Source: Desulfovibrio mangrovi (GTDB lineage Bacteria > Desulfobacterota > Desulfovibrionia > Desulfovibrionales > Desulfovibrionaceae). From it: DNA of 64,000 nucleotides. The position numbers and the translations under genes are program-made. The stretch spans positions 2,232,001 to 2,296,000 of the forward strand of contig NZ_CP104208.1 of the NCBI RefSeq assembly GCF_026230175.1. Reading direction: 5' to 3'. Shown here one piece after another: positions 33,790 through 41,967 of the stretch (within the stretch, counting starts at the first letter, position 1; every line of letters begins with the position of its first letter). The notes below the pieces were generated by a model. The model saw only the letters and a list, made by a program, of their open reading frames with translations, searched no databases and was not told the origin of the DNA.

Positions 33790-35346
33790 ATGGTGAATGC
33801 AATGCTTATGAAGACAAACAATCAGTTTATCGACATTGAAGAAGTTAATTGGCTCACACTCACATCTGTTTCAAGTATTGATGTTGTAGGGAAAGTATTT
33901 TCATACAGAGGCAAAGTATTTCGAGCCATAAATGAAGAAATGACCGATTATGTTCACGAACTTTTTGATAAAAATATTGTTCGTAAACTTGTGGAACGAG
34001 GGCTTCTTATCGACACAAGACGAACAGAATTGCAGTTAAAGGATTATCCTCTGATTCTGTGGCATGAAAAGATCCCACACATAACAAAGCCTGCTTTTTG
34101 GCCTTGGGAATTCTATAGAAAGGCAGGAATGAAATTTATTGAGTTGAATGAAGTATTGATGAATTGGGGACTCGCAACTTGCGATGGGCATCAGGAAAAC
34201 ATCATGATGCACAACAACTGTTCACCAGTTTTTATCGATTTCGGATCTATCCTTCCTCTCAACATGTCCAATAATGGCCTAACATCCCTTAAACAATTCA
34301 AGGGATGTTTTTTTAACATGATGCTTTTGCGCGCCCAAAAACCAGAGCTAGAGAATATACTAAGATATATCTGCTACCATAAAGGATCTATCTTAGACAA
34401 TGAATATCAGGCTATTACCGGAGATCTGATTGAAGCACCATATCATGATAGAGAAATGTGCCTGCGCTTTTATAAAGCGCTACTACCAAAGCTTCGGTTC
34501 GAAAATACAAAAACTGTTTGGACTGGGTATCATAAAGAAAATGATTTCGACTTTGAAAAACTTCAAGAATCTGAAGACACACGTGCTTATACGGTCCTCA
34601 GATTGTTAAAGGCGAAGCAACCCAAAACGCTTGTAGACATAGCCGCTAATGCAGGCAAATTCTCACTCATGGCTGCTTGGCTTGGGGCTAAGGTTTATGC
34701 CTTCGATATTCACGGTGCAGCAATTGAGAAATTGTATTCGAGAGTTGCTGGGGAAGAGTCTTCTCTAGATGTCTCTGTGGGAGTTCACGGAATATACCGC
34801 GGAGATCGGTATAACTTCTGGCAATTGCCTCTTGCCGCAAAAGGGGAGGTGGCGCTGTCCTTGGCAATCTCTCACCACTTATCAATTACTCAGAAAAAGC
34901 CTATGAACTTTATAGCTCAAACACTGGCTGCGTATTGCGATAAAACCTTGATTAGCGAGTTTATGCCGTATGGACTTGGAAATACAAAGTACTATCCAGA
35001 TCCGTTCCCTGAAGACTATAGCTTGAGCAATTACCTCACCGCCTTTGACAGTTTGTTCGAGAGAGTTAAGGTTATTTTCTATCCAACACGGAAACATTGG
35101 TCTTTCAGGATTATGCTTGTCTTCGAAGGAAAGTTGACCTCTGGCGATTCCGCTCGGGAAATCGAAAAGTCATATTTCGTATGTCACACTGACAAACTTG
35201 ATCATGACGACTATATTTTGCGTGTGCTTTGCCCTGAATGCAATTCCATATTTCACGTTGAAGACAAAAGCCACATCTCTTGCCCCATGTGCAATGGCAA
35301 CACTGCATACAACCAAGATGAAGAACTGCTATTTTCATCTATGTAA
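33790..35346 (+). CDS. Kinase-like / SAM methyltransferase / zinc-ribbon fusion protein
   Basis: About 518 residues from ATG 33790 (AGGA eight bases upstream). The N-terminal half has a kinase-fold catalytic core pattern: CDGHQENIM then VFIDFGS (about 133-155), similar to the HxDxxxxN...DFG of APH/protein kinases, with Cys-Asp-Gly-His in place of the usual HxD. The middle (about 265-440) is a class I methyltransferase with motif I LVDIAANAGKFSLMAAWLGA and AFDIHGAA. This resembles NoeA-like nodulation methyltransferases. The C terminus has two CXXC pairs, CPEC and CPMC, forming a zinc ribbon. It is the only gene in its cassette, AT-rich, with R3 before it and R4 after it. The substrate is unknown. 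Confidence 0.8.
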   Translation: MVNAMLMKTNNQFIDIEEVNWLTLTSVSSIDVVGKVFSYRGKVFRAINEEMTDYVHELFDKNIVRKLVERGLLIDTRRTELQLKDYPLILWHEKIPHITKPAFWPWEFYRKAGMKFIELNEVLMNWGLATCDGHQENIMMHNNCSPVFIDFGSILPLNMSNNGLTSLKQFKGCFFNMMLLRAQKPELENILRYICYHKGSILDNEYQAITGDLIEAPYHDREMCLRFYKALLPKLRFENTKTVWTGYHKENDFDFEKLQESEDTRAYTVLRLLKAKQPKTLVDIAANAGKFSLMAAWLGAKVYAFDIHGAAIEKLYSRVAGEESSLDVSVGVHGIYRGDRYNFWQLPLAAKGEVALSLAISHHLSITQKKPMNFIAQTLAAYCDKTLISEFMPYGLGNTKYYPDPFPEDYSLSNYLTAFDSLFERVKVIFYPTRKHWSFRIMLVFEGKLTSGDSAREIEKSYFVCHTDKLDHDDYILRVLCPECNSIFHVEDKSHISCPMCNGNTAYNQDEELLFSSM

Positions 35347-35472
35347 AACTCCTACTGTTTCTTCATCCACTTGGCTAGTAGCACAGTCACTACAGTAGCA
35401 CTTTCTTGGAATAAACCCGTCATTTGGGACAGGAGCGCCAGTGCAAACTTCCCATAATATTTAACCAGCAAA

Positions 35473-35630
35473 GGACAGAGCGCATCCTTGGTAAGAACGA
35501 AGTCAGCAGTTCAATCCTGCTCAAGAGCTCCATACAAATGAAATCGCCCTGATTTCGAAAGAAGTCAGGGCGGTTCTTCTATTTCCAGACCACGACATTC
35601 AGACTTGTCCCGAGCAAATCGGATTTGCAG
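35473..35630 (+). repeat. Repeat copy R4: tRNA-Thr 3' part, T2 hairpin and 50-bp tail
   Basis: Bases 35473-35532 match tRNA-Thr from the D loop onward with a few changes (GACAGAGCGCATCCTTGGTA). T2 hairpin CGCCCTGA/TCAGGGCG follows, and then 35580-35630 matches 29431-29481 (shared CACGACATTCAGACTTGTCC). The match therefore continues well past the tRNA. The remaining 35347-35904 holds no gene. Confidence 0.85.
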
Positions 35631-35904
35631 TGCAGTGTTAAACGAATCAAGCAGGCCTGATTCTGCTTTGCCCCCCCCTTTCCAACTCCATGGAACACTC
35701 CGGAACTCCATCGCAGAGCAGTAGATATTTCTCCAGCTAGCGCAACCCCCTGCTTTCATATCACTTCATACACAGATGTTCTCCACCGAAAGACTCCGTG
35801 CCAGACTTCGCTCTTGACAATATAGCAAGCCCACCCTAATTCATCTCTATTGCGGATAACGAATATCCAGATTAGACACAATTAGCCTAGTAAGGAGATC
35901 TTAC

Positions 35905-36276
35905 ATGTTCAATGAAAACTTCATGACCGTGGTCGGCAAAGAAGGAGTCGTTTCCATCGTAACCTGTGACGACGAAGGAGCGCATGTTGTAAATACTTGG
36001 AATTCCTACCTTGCCTTCCCCGGTGAAAACCGGATTCTTATACCGGCATTCGGAATGAGAAAGACGCAAAGGAAGATGGAAAAAAACAACAACGTGCTCC
36101 TCACCTTGGGCTCCAAAGAGGTCGAAGGTAAAATGGGGCCGGGAACTGGCTATCTTATCAAGGCCACTGGCATCTTCAAAAACAGCGGGCCGGAGTTTGA
36201 CCTTGTAAAAAGCAACTTCTCGTGGGCCAACCGAGTCCTTGAAATCACTGTCTCTGAAGTGAAGCAAACCATTTAG
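35905..36276 (+). CDS. Pyridoxamine-5'-phosphate-oxidase-like FMN-binding split-barrel protein
   Basis: 123 residues with AAGGAG eight bases before ATG 35905. The fold pattern is a small flavin split barrel: VVSIVTCDDEGAHVVNTWNSYL, RILIPAFGMRKTQRKMEKNN (the flavin phosphate-binding RKT-type segment) and GYLIKATGIFKNSG. Proteins of this type reduce or oxidise small molecules with FMN. It is followed by an Rrf2-type regulator gene and both lie between R4 and R5, forming one two-gene cassette. The substrate is not predictable. Confidence 0.8.
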   Translation: MFNENFMTVVGKEGVVSIVTCDDEGAHVVNTWNSYLAFPGENRILIPAFGMRKTQRKMEKNNNVLLTLGSKEVEGKMGPGTGYLIKATGIFKNSGPEFDLVKSNFSWANRVLEITVSEVKQTI

Positions 36277-36465
36277 TCCGAACGCCTGTCATCAGCACGA
36301 GAGGCTCCCGAACCGTTCTCTGACCAGCAGCCGCTTTTCATGAAACGGAGGGAGCCATTCTCTCTAAAGGGTTCCCAAGCACTACATGCGCCTTAAATCC
36401 TTGCAGACCCTGCAAGCCTAGTGGTAGATGCCTAAAAAACATTCCACTTGATATCGGGGTATCAC

Positions 36466-36954
36466 ATGCAGTTCAGCGTCGGGGTGGAGTACGCATTCCA
36501 CTCATTATTTTATATGACGGACCTCCCGGAAGGGAAAACCATCGGCATAAAGCAGATAGCTGAATTGAATGCGATACCAGAAACATATCTTTCCAAGGTC
36601 TTCGCCAAACTGAGGAAAAGCGGGATCGTCAGGTCAGTACCCGGAGTCAATGGCGGTTACGAACTGGCCAGATCTGCAAGCGACATTTCGTTCTGGGATA
36701 TTATCGAAGCAATTGAAGGCCCTTCCTATTTCTTTCAATGCGCTGAAATACGAAAGAAAAACATCTTTACGGAACCTTCTGCCGAGTTTTCTTCCAAATG
36801 CCCCTGCCTGATCAAGGTGGTCATTCAGGAAGCGGAGGAACTGCTTAGAGAACAGTTACGCTCAAAATCTCTGCGCTGGCTCCGCGAAAAGGTATATAGC
36901 GACTTCTCAGACAACAAAAAGCTCGCAATCGAGCATTGGATCAAATCCGTATAA
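36466..36954 (+). CDS. Rrf2-family transcriptional regulator
   Basis: 162 residues from ATG 36466 (CGGGGT upstream; the frame also opens at TTG 36448). The winged helix is typical: GVEYAFHSLFYMTDL, TIGIKQIAELNAIPETYLSKVFAKLRKSGIV and SVPGVNGGYELAR. Three cysteines in the sensor loop (QCAEIR, then KCPC) fit an iron-sulfur-cluster or redox sensor as in IscR and NsrR. Its neighbour is a flavin protein, so it probably controls that gene in response to redox or nitrosative state, which is inference. Confidence 0.88.
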   Translation: MQFSVGVEYAFHSLFYMTDLPEGKTIGIKQIAELNAIPETYLSKVFAKLRKSGIVRSVPGVNGGYELARSASDISFWDIIEAIEGPSYFFQCAEIRKKNIFTEPSAEFSSKCPCLIKVVIQEAEELLREQLRSKSLRWLREKVYSDFSDNKKLAIEHWIKSV

Positions 36955-37028
36955 TCCCGCACAGCCGCCTGCTGGTCACACGTCAGCAGCACATGGCATT
37001 GAAAATGGCATCAGCCCATAAAACAGAC

Positions 37029-37059
37029 AGCCCTGATTTCGAAAGAAGTCAGGGCTTTT
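37029..37059 (+). repeat. T2 hairpin alone (R5)
   Basis: AGCCCTGA/TCAGGGCT with the diagnostic loop TTTCGAAAGAAG, followed by TTTC. No tRNA-derived sequence remains. It lies 75 bases after the Rrf2 stop and likely terminates that cassette. Confidence 0.8.
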
Positions 37060-37100
37060 CAACAGCCAGCTGGCTGGTGCTCCACAAATTGAAGACAGAA

Positions 37101-37502
37101 TCAGTTTGCCATTATTATCACGTTAGCTATCAACGTATGCAGGATTCCCCTCCCCTTTGGGATACATAGATATATAAATGCACAACAATTCATTACAACT
37201 GTTATCCAAAACGTTGTGCGGAAAGGTTGTTTTTTTGTTTTATGACGAAGCGTTTGTTGTGCAAAGAGCGCGCCCGGCCACCCACCAACTAAAGACAATA
37301 AATGCAATGTACTCTCAGGAACACGCCAATCACCTCTTTGGGCTGTTGATTTATCTACGGCGTAGACAAAGAAACTTACCAAGCTAGTCAAAATATAACC
37401 TGCCAGTATTTCTGGCATTAATTTTCCAGCAAACGCAAAGGCACCTATGATACCAAAAAACACAGCAATGACACCCAAATACAACTTATCCTTCGCTAGC
37501 AT
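37101..37502 (-). CDS. DUF1294 membrane protein
   Basis: 133 residues with about four membrane segments. The DUF1294 signature is clear: FFVYAVDKSTAQRGDWRVPESTLHLLSLVGGWPGALFAQQTLRHKTKK. Many homologues carry an N-terminal cold-shock domain that this copy lacks; instead it has an extra N-terminal hydrophobic segment (LGVIAVFFGIIGAFAFAG). Function is unknown. It is the only gene of its cassette and the only cassette gene besides trmJ on the minus strand. AAGGGG lies 13 bases before ATG 37502, so the start is uncertain. Confidence 0.8.
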   Translation of the reverse strand: MLAKDKLYLGVIAVFFGIIGAFAFAGKLMPEILAGYILTSLVSFFVYAVDKSTAQRGDWRVPESTLHLLSLVGGWPGALFAQQTLRHKTKKQPFRTTFWITVVMNCCAFIYLCIPKGRGILHTLIANVIIMAN

Positions 37503-38045
37503 AATATTTCATACCCCTTACACGGACCTAGTACCATCCGAATGCCCCTGTATTTCCGTGAATCGAGACTTCCGCATCGCTTCTGTCTTCTTTGTGGATA
37601 TACATTAACGACAATTGCTACTTTTAACAGATCCTATCATACGAGGTGATTACCCATAAGGCCATGATTAACCGGCGAATCAAATGCAGAAACAGAACGT
37701 TGCTTTGCTTTATGTCAGCTAATTGACTTGACCATTTTTCTGTAATCCGTCTCATACAACCTACATGCATTCAGGTATGGTTAAAAAGCGAAAGTATTTA
37801 ACTAGAACATGGATAGCAGTTCAATAATGCCCATGAGCTCCATATAATTGAAGCCGCCCTGACTTCTAGAGAAGTCAGGGCGTTTTTCTCTTCGACCTCC
37901 AACTCTACCCTCAGACGAAGTCAGCTTATTATTTATCCAATAGCTGGATTTACACATCCCGAGAAAGTATACTTCTATCTCATTCAGCCTGCAGTCGAGC
38001 CGGGACACAGGCAGCACGAGCCTCACGCATCCAAGAGGAGCATAC
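37503..38045. other. Gene-free stretch containing repeat copy R6
   Basis: Apart from R6 (37811-37888) I see no gene or strong hairpin here. Confidence 0.5.
37811..37888 (+). repeat. Repeat copy R6: decayed tRNA-Thr 3' end plus T2 hairpin
   Basis: GATAGCAGTTCAATAATGCC and ATGAGCTCCAT correspond to the T arm and 3' end of tRNA-Thr with several changes. They are followed by GCCGCCCTGACTT/AAGTCAGGGCG and TTTTT. It is the most decayed tRNA-bearing copy. Confidence 0.75.
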
Positions 38046-38660
38046 ATGACGCTGGAAGCAGCCATATCCACTTATGGCTATCTCGCCTTATGGTTAGGAA
38101 CCTTCCTCGAAGGCGAAACCATCCTCATTTTCGGCGGCCTTGCCGCTCATCAGGGTTACCTCAGTTTCCCCAAAGTGGTGCTGGTGGCCTTTGCGGGTAG
38201 CCTGATGGGCGACCAGTTGTACTTCTATCTCGGACGACGCCACAACGACTTCTTTCTGTCACGCTTTCCACGCTTGTTCGCCAGCATTACATACGCACGA
38301 AAAAGAACAGAGCACTATGAAACCCTGATGATTCTTTTATTCAGGTTCATCTATGGTATACGGACAGCAACACCGTTCATGTATGGAATGAGCAACGTCA
38401 ACGCTTCAAAATTTGCCATACTCAACGCAGCAGGCGCGATGCTATGGGCGATAGCCATTACAGCAGGCGGCTATTATTTCGGGCATGCCATTGAATCGTA
38501 CATTGGCCAAATCAAGAAATACGAATTGGAATTAGGAGCTGCAATCATTGCAGCAAGCGTCTCAATATCCATCTATCGACACATTGTAAGGCGCAAGAAA
38601 CATACGCACAGCAATGAGACAAACGACGATTCAACGGCCAAAACCAGAAAAGAAAAATAA
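38046..38660 (+). CDS. DedA/SNARE-associated family membrane protein
   Basis: 204 residues with AGAGGAG before ATG 38046. The protein begins with the conserved ALWLGTFLEGETILIFGGLAAHQG re-entrant region. The DedA motifs FAGSLMGDQLYFYLGRRH and LLFRFIYGIRTATPFMYGMSN (with the FxRFxPxxR-type Arg) follow, and there are four or five membrane segments. DedA proteins act in lipid flipping and membrane homeostasis. The charged C-terminal tail after residue 185 is unusual. It is alone between R6 and R7. Confidence 0.88.
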   Translation: MTLEAAISTYGYLALWLGTFLEGETILIFGGLAAHQGYLSFPKVVLVAFAGSLMGDQLYFYLGRRHNDFFLSRFPRLFASITYARKRTEHYETLMILLFRFIYGIRTATPFMYGMSNVNASKFAILNAAGAMLWAIAITAGGYYFGHAIESYIGQIKKYELELGAAIIAASVSISIYRHIVRRKKHTHSNETNDDSTAKTRKEK

Positions 38661-38749
38661 TAAACGACCAATCAGGTATCCATATCCACCTCCGGATAAT
38701 CACCGCAGAAAGACAAGCTGCACTACCAGAGTTTTTCAATCCAGCCCCC

Positions 38750-38856
38750 AGAGCGCGTCCTTACCTATAACAAGGTCAGCAGTTCAATCCCGCTCAAGAG
38801 CCCCAGCAAATGAAACCGCCCTGATTTCGAAAGAATTCAGGGCGGTTTTTTGTTTT
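38750..38856 (+). repeat. Repeat copy R7: tRNA-Thr 3' part plus T2 hairpin
   Basis: AGAGCGCGTCCTTACCTATA and AAGGTCAGCAGTTCAATCCC match tRNA-Thr with a rearranged anticodon loop, ending GAGCCCCAGC instead of GAGCTCCA. T2 hairpin ACCGCCCTGA/TCAGGGCGGT and TTTTTT follow. It is the last copy of the array and also stands 3' of the convergent gene at 38871. Confidence 0.85.
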
Positions 38857-38870
38857 CATACCCAACATCG

Positions 38871-39554
38871 CTAGCGCCCCCCGGAGACTCCTTTCACCCA
38901 ACCACAAAACAAATTCGGCACTGACTCGTCCAAAACATTATGAAGAACACCAGTCTTGGCAGTCACACCGTATAACTCCAGAAAAGCTGCATAATCATCA
39001 AACCACGCGCTTTCAGCAGAAAAAGAATGCACCAGCATCACAGCGTTCTTTGCACAAAACCGCTCTGCTACAATCAAGGCAGAAGCCGTCCGGTGCAACA
39101 ATTGATACCGCATCTTTTCTGAAATCTCCCCACGTATACGCAAGACGCTACGCAGGTAGGACAAGCGCTTCACCTTACCGGAAGTCGTCTCGGCAAGCCA
39201 ATCGCCAAGAGTTGGACCAAATGGCTCCGATACTTTTCCTTCAACCATAATCACAACGAGCCCACCGCTATTCCTTGCCAGCACAAAAATATCATTCTGA
39301 GACGGCCTGGCTCCACCCGGCAAGAAAACTTTATATTCAGGAACTGCAAAAAGGATTTCCAGAGAAGCAAACTCAGGCTGCGAACGCAACACCGCTTCAA
39401 CTTCAGCAGGAAAACCTTCCGCCATCTCCCAACAATACGCCAACTCTTTTGCCGAGCATCCCGTTTTCCATTGCTTATCCGGTTCCGCGAGCAACTGCCG
39501 CCAGTCATCCGGGCCAGTTGTCGGAACAAAAATTGACTTGTATTTGCCTACCAT
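38871..39554 (-). CDS. Uncharacterised protein with possible PD-(D/E)XK-like core
   Basis: 227 residues with AAAGGGG before ATG 39554. I do not recognise a named function. RPSQNDIFVLARN followed by LVVIMVEGKVSEPFG has the spacing of a D...ExK nuclease core (D near 88, E and K near 104-106). WLAETTSGKVKRLSYLRSVL follows, and MRYQLLHRTASALIVAERF is a helix seen in such folds. The gene lies just outside the last tRNA scar, and its transcript runs into the R7 T2 hairpin, which can terminate in both directions. It could be a further accessory gene of the same hotspot. Confidence 0.6.
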   Translation of the reverse strand: MVGKYKSIFVPTTGPDDWRQLLAEPDKQWKTGCSAKELAYCWEMAEGFPAEVEAVLRSQPEFASLEILFAVPEYKVFLPGGARPSQNDIFVLARNSGGLVVIMVEGKVSEPFGPTLGDWLAETTSGKVKRLSYLRSVLRIRGEISEKMRYQLLHRTASALIVAERFCAKNAVMLVHSFSAESAWFDDYAAFLELYGVTAKTGVLHNVLDESVPNLFCGWVKGVSGGR

Positions 39555-39650
39555 TGCGTCCCCTTTCCCTTATGAAAATCCGGCTTCAATTCTGGAATAT
39601 ACCACACCATAAAACAGGCATACAACCTCGCTCCCTCGCACCATGCAAAA

Positions 39651-39695
39651 CAGCCCCGACATCCAAAACGGACATCGGGGCTGTTCAACTTCAAC
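39651..39695. repeat. Hairpin repeat T3, better-preserved copy
   Basis: CAGCCCCGA (39651-39659) pairs with TCGGGGCTG (39675-39683). The element and 12 bases of its right flank match 31693-31736. On the minus strand it is followed by TTTTG. Confidence 0.6.
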
Positions 39696-39807
39696 GCGTC
39701 GTTTATCCATTCCAATCTTGAAGGTACTCAATTCAATACTTGATGAAAGCCGAGACGATTTATACCTTGTTCACACACACTCACCGGTTACGCTCAGGAG
39801 AAATAGA

Positions 39808-41037
39808 TTGCCAGCCTTCGACATGAGGACAGTCCTCGTCATATTTGTGCTCGTCAACTACATATGCGCCTTCCTGATGGTGCTTACCGTCAGGGTCAGC
39901 CAAAAGCGTTTTGACGGTGTAAAATACTTTCTGGCCAACTTCATCTTCCAGTCCGCAGGTATGACACTCGCCCTGCTGCGCCCCCACATCTCCCCGCTGT
40001 TTTCCGTCGTCCTTGCAAACGCGCTCATGTTCTCCGGCGTCATTGCGTTCTCGCTCGGAGCAGGCAAATTCACACATCGCCATATTTCGCGTGCGCCTCA
40101 CCTCATATACACGGCAGTCTTTCTAAGCGCGTATTGCTATTTCACCTATGTCATGCCTGACATACGAATACGAACCATGCTGTTCTCCGGCATGCTCATA
40201 CCGGTATTTGCCTTTATAGCGCATACGCTCCTCGCTCCCTCTGACAAAAAATTCGCCCCGCACTGCATATTCCCGGGCATATCATTCATTCTCTTCACGG
40301 CATTATACATATTCAGATTCTATTACGCGTTCAGCGGAAACGATATCAGCAACTATTTCAGCACGCACTCTCCGGATGCCGTTATCAACATACTCACAAT
40401 GCTTTTGAGCATATTGCTCATGTACTCCATACAGCACATGATAAGCAGCAGACTGTTTGCGGAATTCGAACAACTCGCCGCCGACCAATCGAAATTACTG
40501 GTTCAGATGGAGGAGATGGCAACAAAAGACCACTTAACCGGCCTATACAACCGAAGAAAAATTGAAGAAATTATCAAATATGAAATAGGACAATACAACA
40601 GATACGAAATACCGCTCTGCCTGATCCTGTGTGACATTGACCACTTCAAGGACATCAACGACTCCTACGGCCATGATGTCGGGGACACGGTGATAACCCA
40701 CACCACCAGGCTCCTTTGCGATAACAAACGCGACACGGACAACGCAGGACGCTGGGGAGGCGAAGAATTCATCATCGTCACCCCCCACACCTCACTTGAA
40801 CAGACCATGGTTCTTGCGGAACGGTTCCGCCGGACCATCGAATCAAGCCAGCCAGCCACTGCAGCAGGACACACGGTAACCCTCAGCTTCGGCATTGCCC
40901 AGTATAGCCGCGGCATGTCTGTAGAGGCGTTTATCAAACAGGCTGACAAGGCACTGTACCGCGCAAAGCAACATGGCCGGAACAGGGTTGAGGCGACATG
41001 TGCTCCCCCTGTTTGTACCGACCCGCTCCCTGCCTGA
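39808..41037 (+). CDS. Membrane diguanylate cyclase
   Basis: 409 residues from TTG 39808, chosen because AGGAG lies seven bases upstream; the open frame runs back to 39643 and ATG 39823 is an alternative. The N-terminal 215 residues have about seven membrane segments forming an unnamed sensory domain. The C-terminal GGDEF domain starts at DHLTGLYNRRKIEEI and has the active site RWGGEEF. An RDTD sequence sits five residues before GGEEF, matching the RxxD inhibitory site. It is therefore predicted to make c-di-GMP with product inhibition, complementing the PilZ and HD-GYP proteins of this window. Confidence 0.9.
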   Translation: MPAFDMRTVLVIFVLVNYICAFLMVLTVRVSQKRFDGVKYFLANFIFQSAGMTLALLRPHISPLFSVVLANALMFSGVIAFSLGAGKFTHRHISRAPHLIYTAVFLSAYCYFTYVMPDIRIRTMLFSGMLIPVFAFIAHTLLAPSDKKFAPHCIFPGISFILFTALYIFRFYYAFSGNDISNYFSTHSPDAVINILTMLLSILLMYSIQHMISSRLFAEFEQLAADQSKLLVQMEEMATKDHLTGLYNRRKIEEIIKYEIGQYNRYEIPLCLILCDIDHFKDINDSYGHDVGDTVITHTTRLLCDNKRDTDNAGRWGGEEFIIVTPHTSLEQTMVLAERFRRTIESSQPATAAGHTVTLSFGIAQYSRGMSVEAFIKQADKALYRAKQHGRNRVEATCAPPVCTDPLPA

Positions 41038-41231
41038 TACCCCCACCTACCCACTGAATGAGCGTACGAGAGGCTGGGGGGCAACAGACAGGTGCCATCA
41101 CCCTGCCGCATCTTTCACCGCGAACGCCCAGTAACGTTTTCCGCTTGCAATCAGCGCAGACATGGCTAGGCTCAATTACTGTTACAGAACACAGCCATAT
41201 TACAGCCCCCTCTTCAGCACAGGATTCCGCC

Positions 41232-41648
41232 ATGCATGACGCTTCGCTCCACAATTTTATCGAAAACGAGTTTCCCTTTCATCTTCTTCTCGGAGTACGG
41301 GTGGACCATTTGGGAGAAGATGCTGTCCGCCTGTACATTCCCTACAAGGATCAGCTCATCGGCCACGCCAACCGTTCCATGATCCATGGGGGAGTCATCT
41401 CCAGCCTTGTGGACATCTGTGGCGGTTTTGCCGTGTGGACGCATTGCAAACCGGAGGATCACATCGCCACTATTACGCTGAGCGTTGACTACCTGCGCCC
41501 CGCCAAACCTCTTGATCTGTATGCGGAGGCCAGAATACGGCTGCTGGGGAACAAGGTAGGCAACGCACATGTTGTGGTCTGGTCAGCGGGAAACCGGAAC
41601 ACGCACGTTGCCGAGGGACGCGGCGTATACAACATCAAACGGGGCTAG
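41232..41648 (+). CDS. PaaI-family hotdog-fold thioesterase
   Basis: 138 residues from ATG 41232 (AGGA seven bases upstream). The hotdog signature is clear: FHLLLGVRVDHLGEDAVRLYIP, NRSMIHGGVISSLVDICGG with the catalytic His-Gly-Gly and the Asp of the helix, SVDYLRPAK and ARIRLLGNKVGNAHVVVW. Such enzymes hydrolyse acyl-CoA thioesters in housekeeping. The frame extends upstream to 41058, but those residues do not match the family. Confidence 0.9.
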   Translation: MHDASLHNFIENEFPFHLLLGVRVDHLGEDAVRLYIPYKDQLIGHANRSMIHGGVISSLVDICGGFAVWTHCKPEDHIATITLSVDYLRPAKPLDLYAEARIRLLGNKVGNAHVVVWSAGNRNTHVAEGRGVYNIKRG

Positions 41649-41774
41649 ACGGATCTCTTCCATTGTGCCGATTCCAATACGGCATCCGTCCCGTATTCCG
41701 AGGCTCAGTCGGCAAAACGCCCCCGTGCCAAGCACAAAGCCGGAAGCACCACTCCGCTCGCGAGTTTGACACAA

Positions 41775-41813
41775 ACAAAGGGCCTGTTCACACATCGTGA
41801 ACAGGCCCTTTGT
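41775..41813. terminator. Bidirectional terminator
   Basis: ACAAAGGGCCTGTTCA and TGAACAGGCCCTTTGT form a 16-17 base-pair stem with short loop. It lies between the convergent thioesterase and lipoprotein genes. The rest of 41649-41967 holds no gene. Confidence 0.8.
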
Positions 41814-41967
41814 CATATCGCGAATGTCCCGTAGCGGGACAAAGAAAGGATGCACGCCGGACAAGGTCAGCGCAACACCACTACCGGTCAGCCTGCGGCA
41901 CCGCCACATACTCCCGCATCATACGTAACGCATCATCACAGGAGTAATGGCCCAGCCACCTTCGGGA

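Noticed and set aside
35473-35532. A second functional tRNA-Thr at R4
   Set aside because: The 5' acceptor strand and D-arm start are missing, so no cloverleaf can form.
29264-38856. CRISPR array or integron attC array as an explanation for the repeats
   Set aside because: Repeats are few, long, tRNA-derived and separated by whole genes of 0.7-2.5 kb. There is no cas gene, no integron integrase and no attC-type core site.
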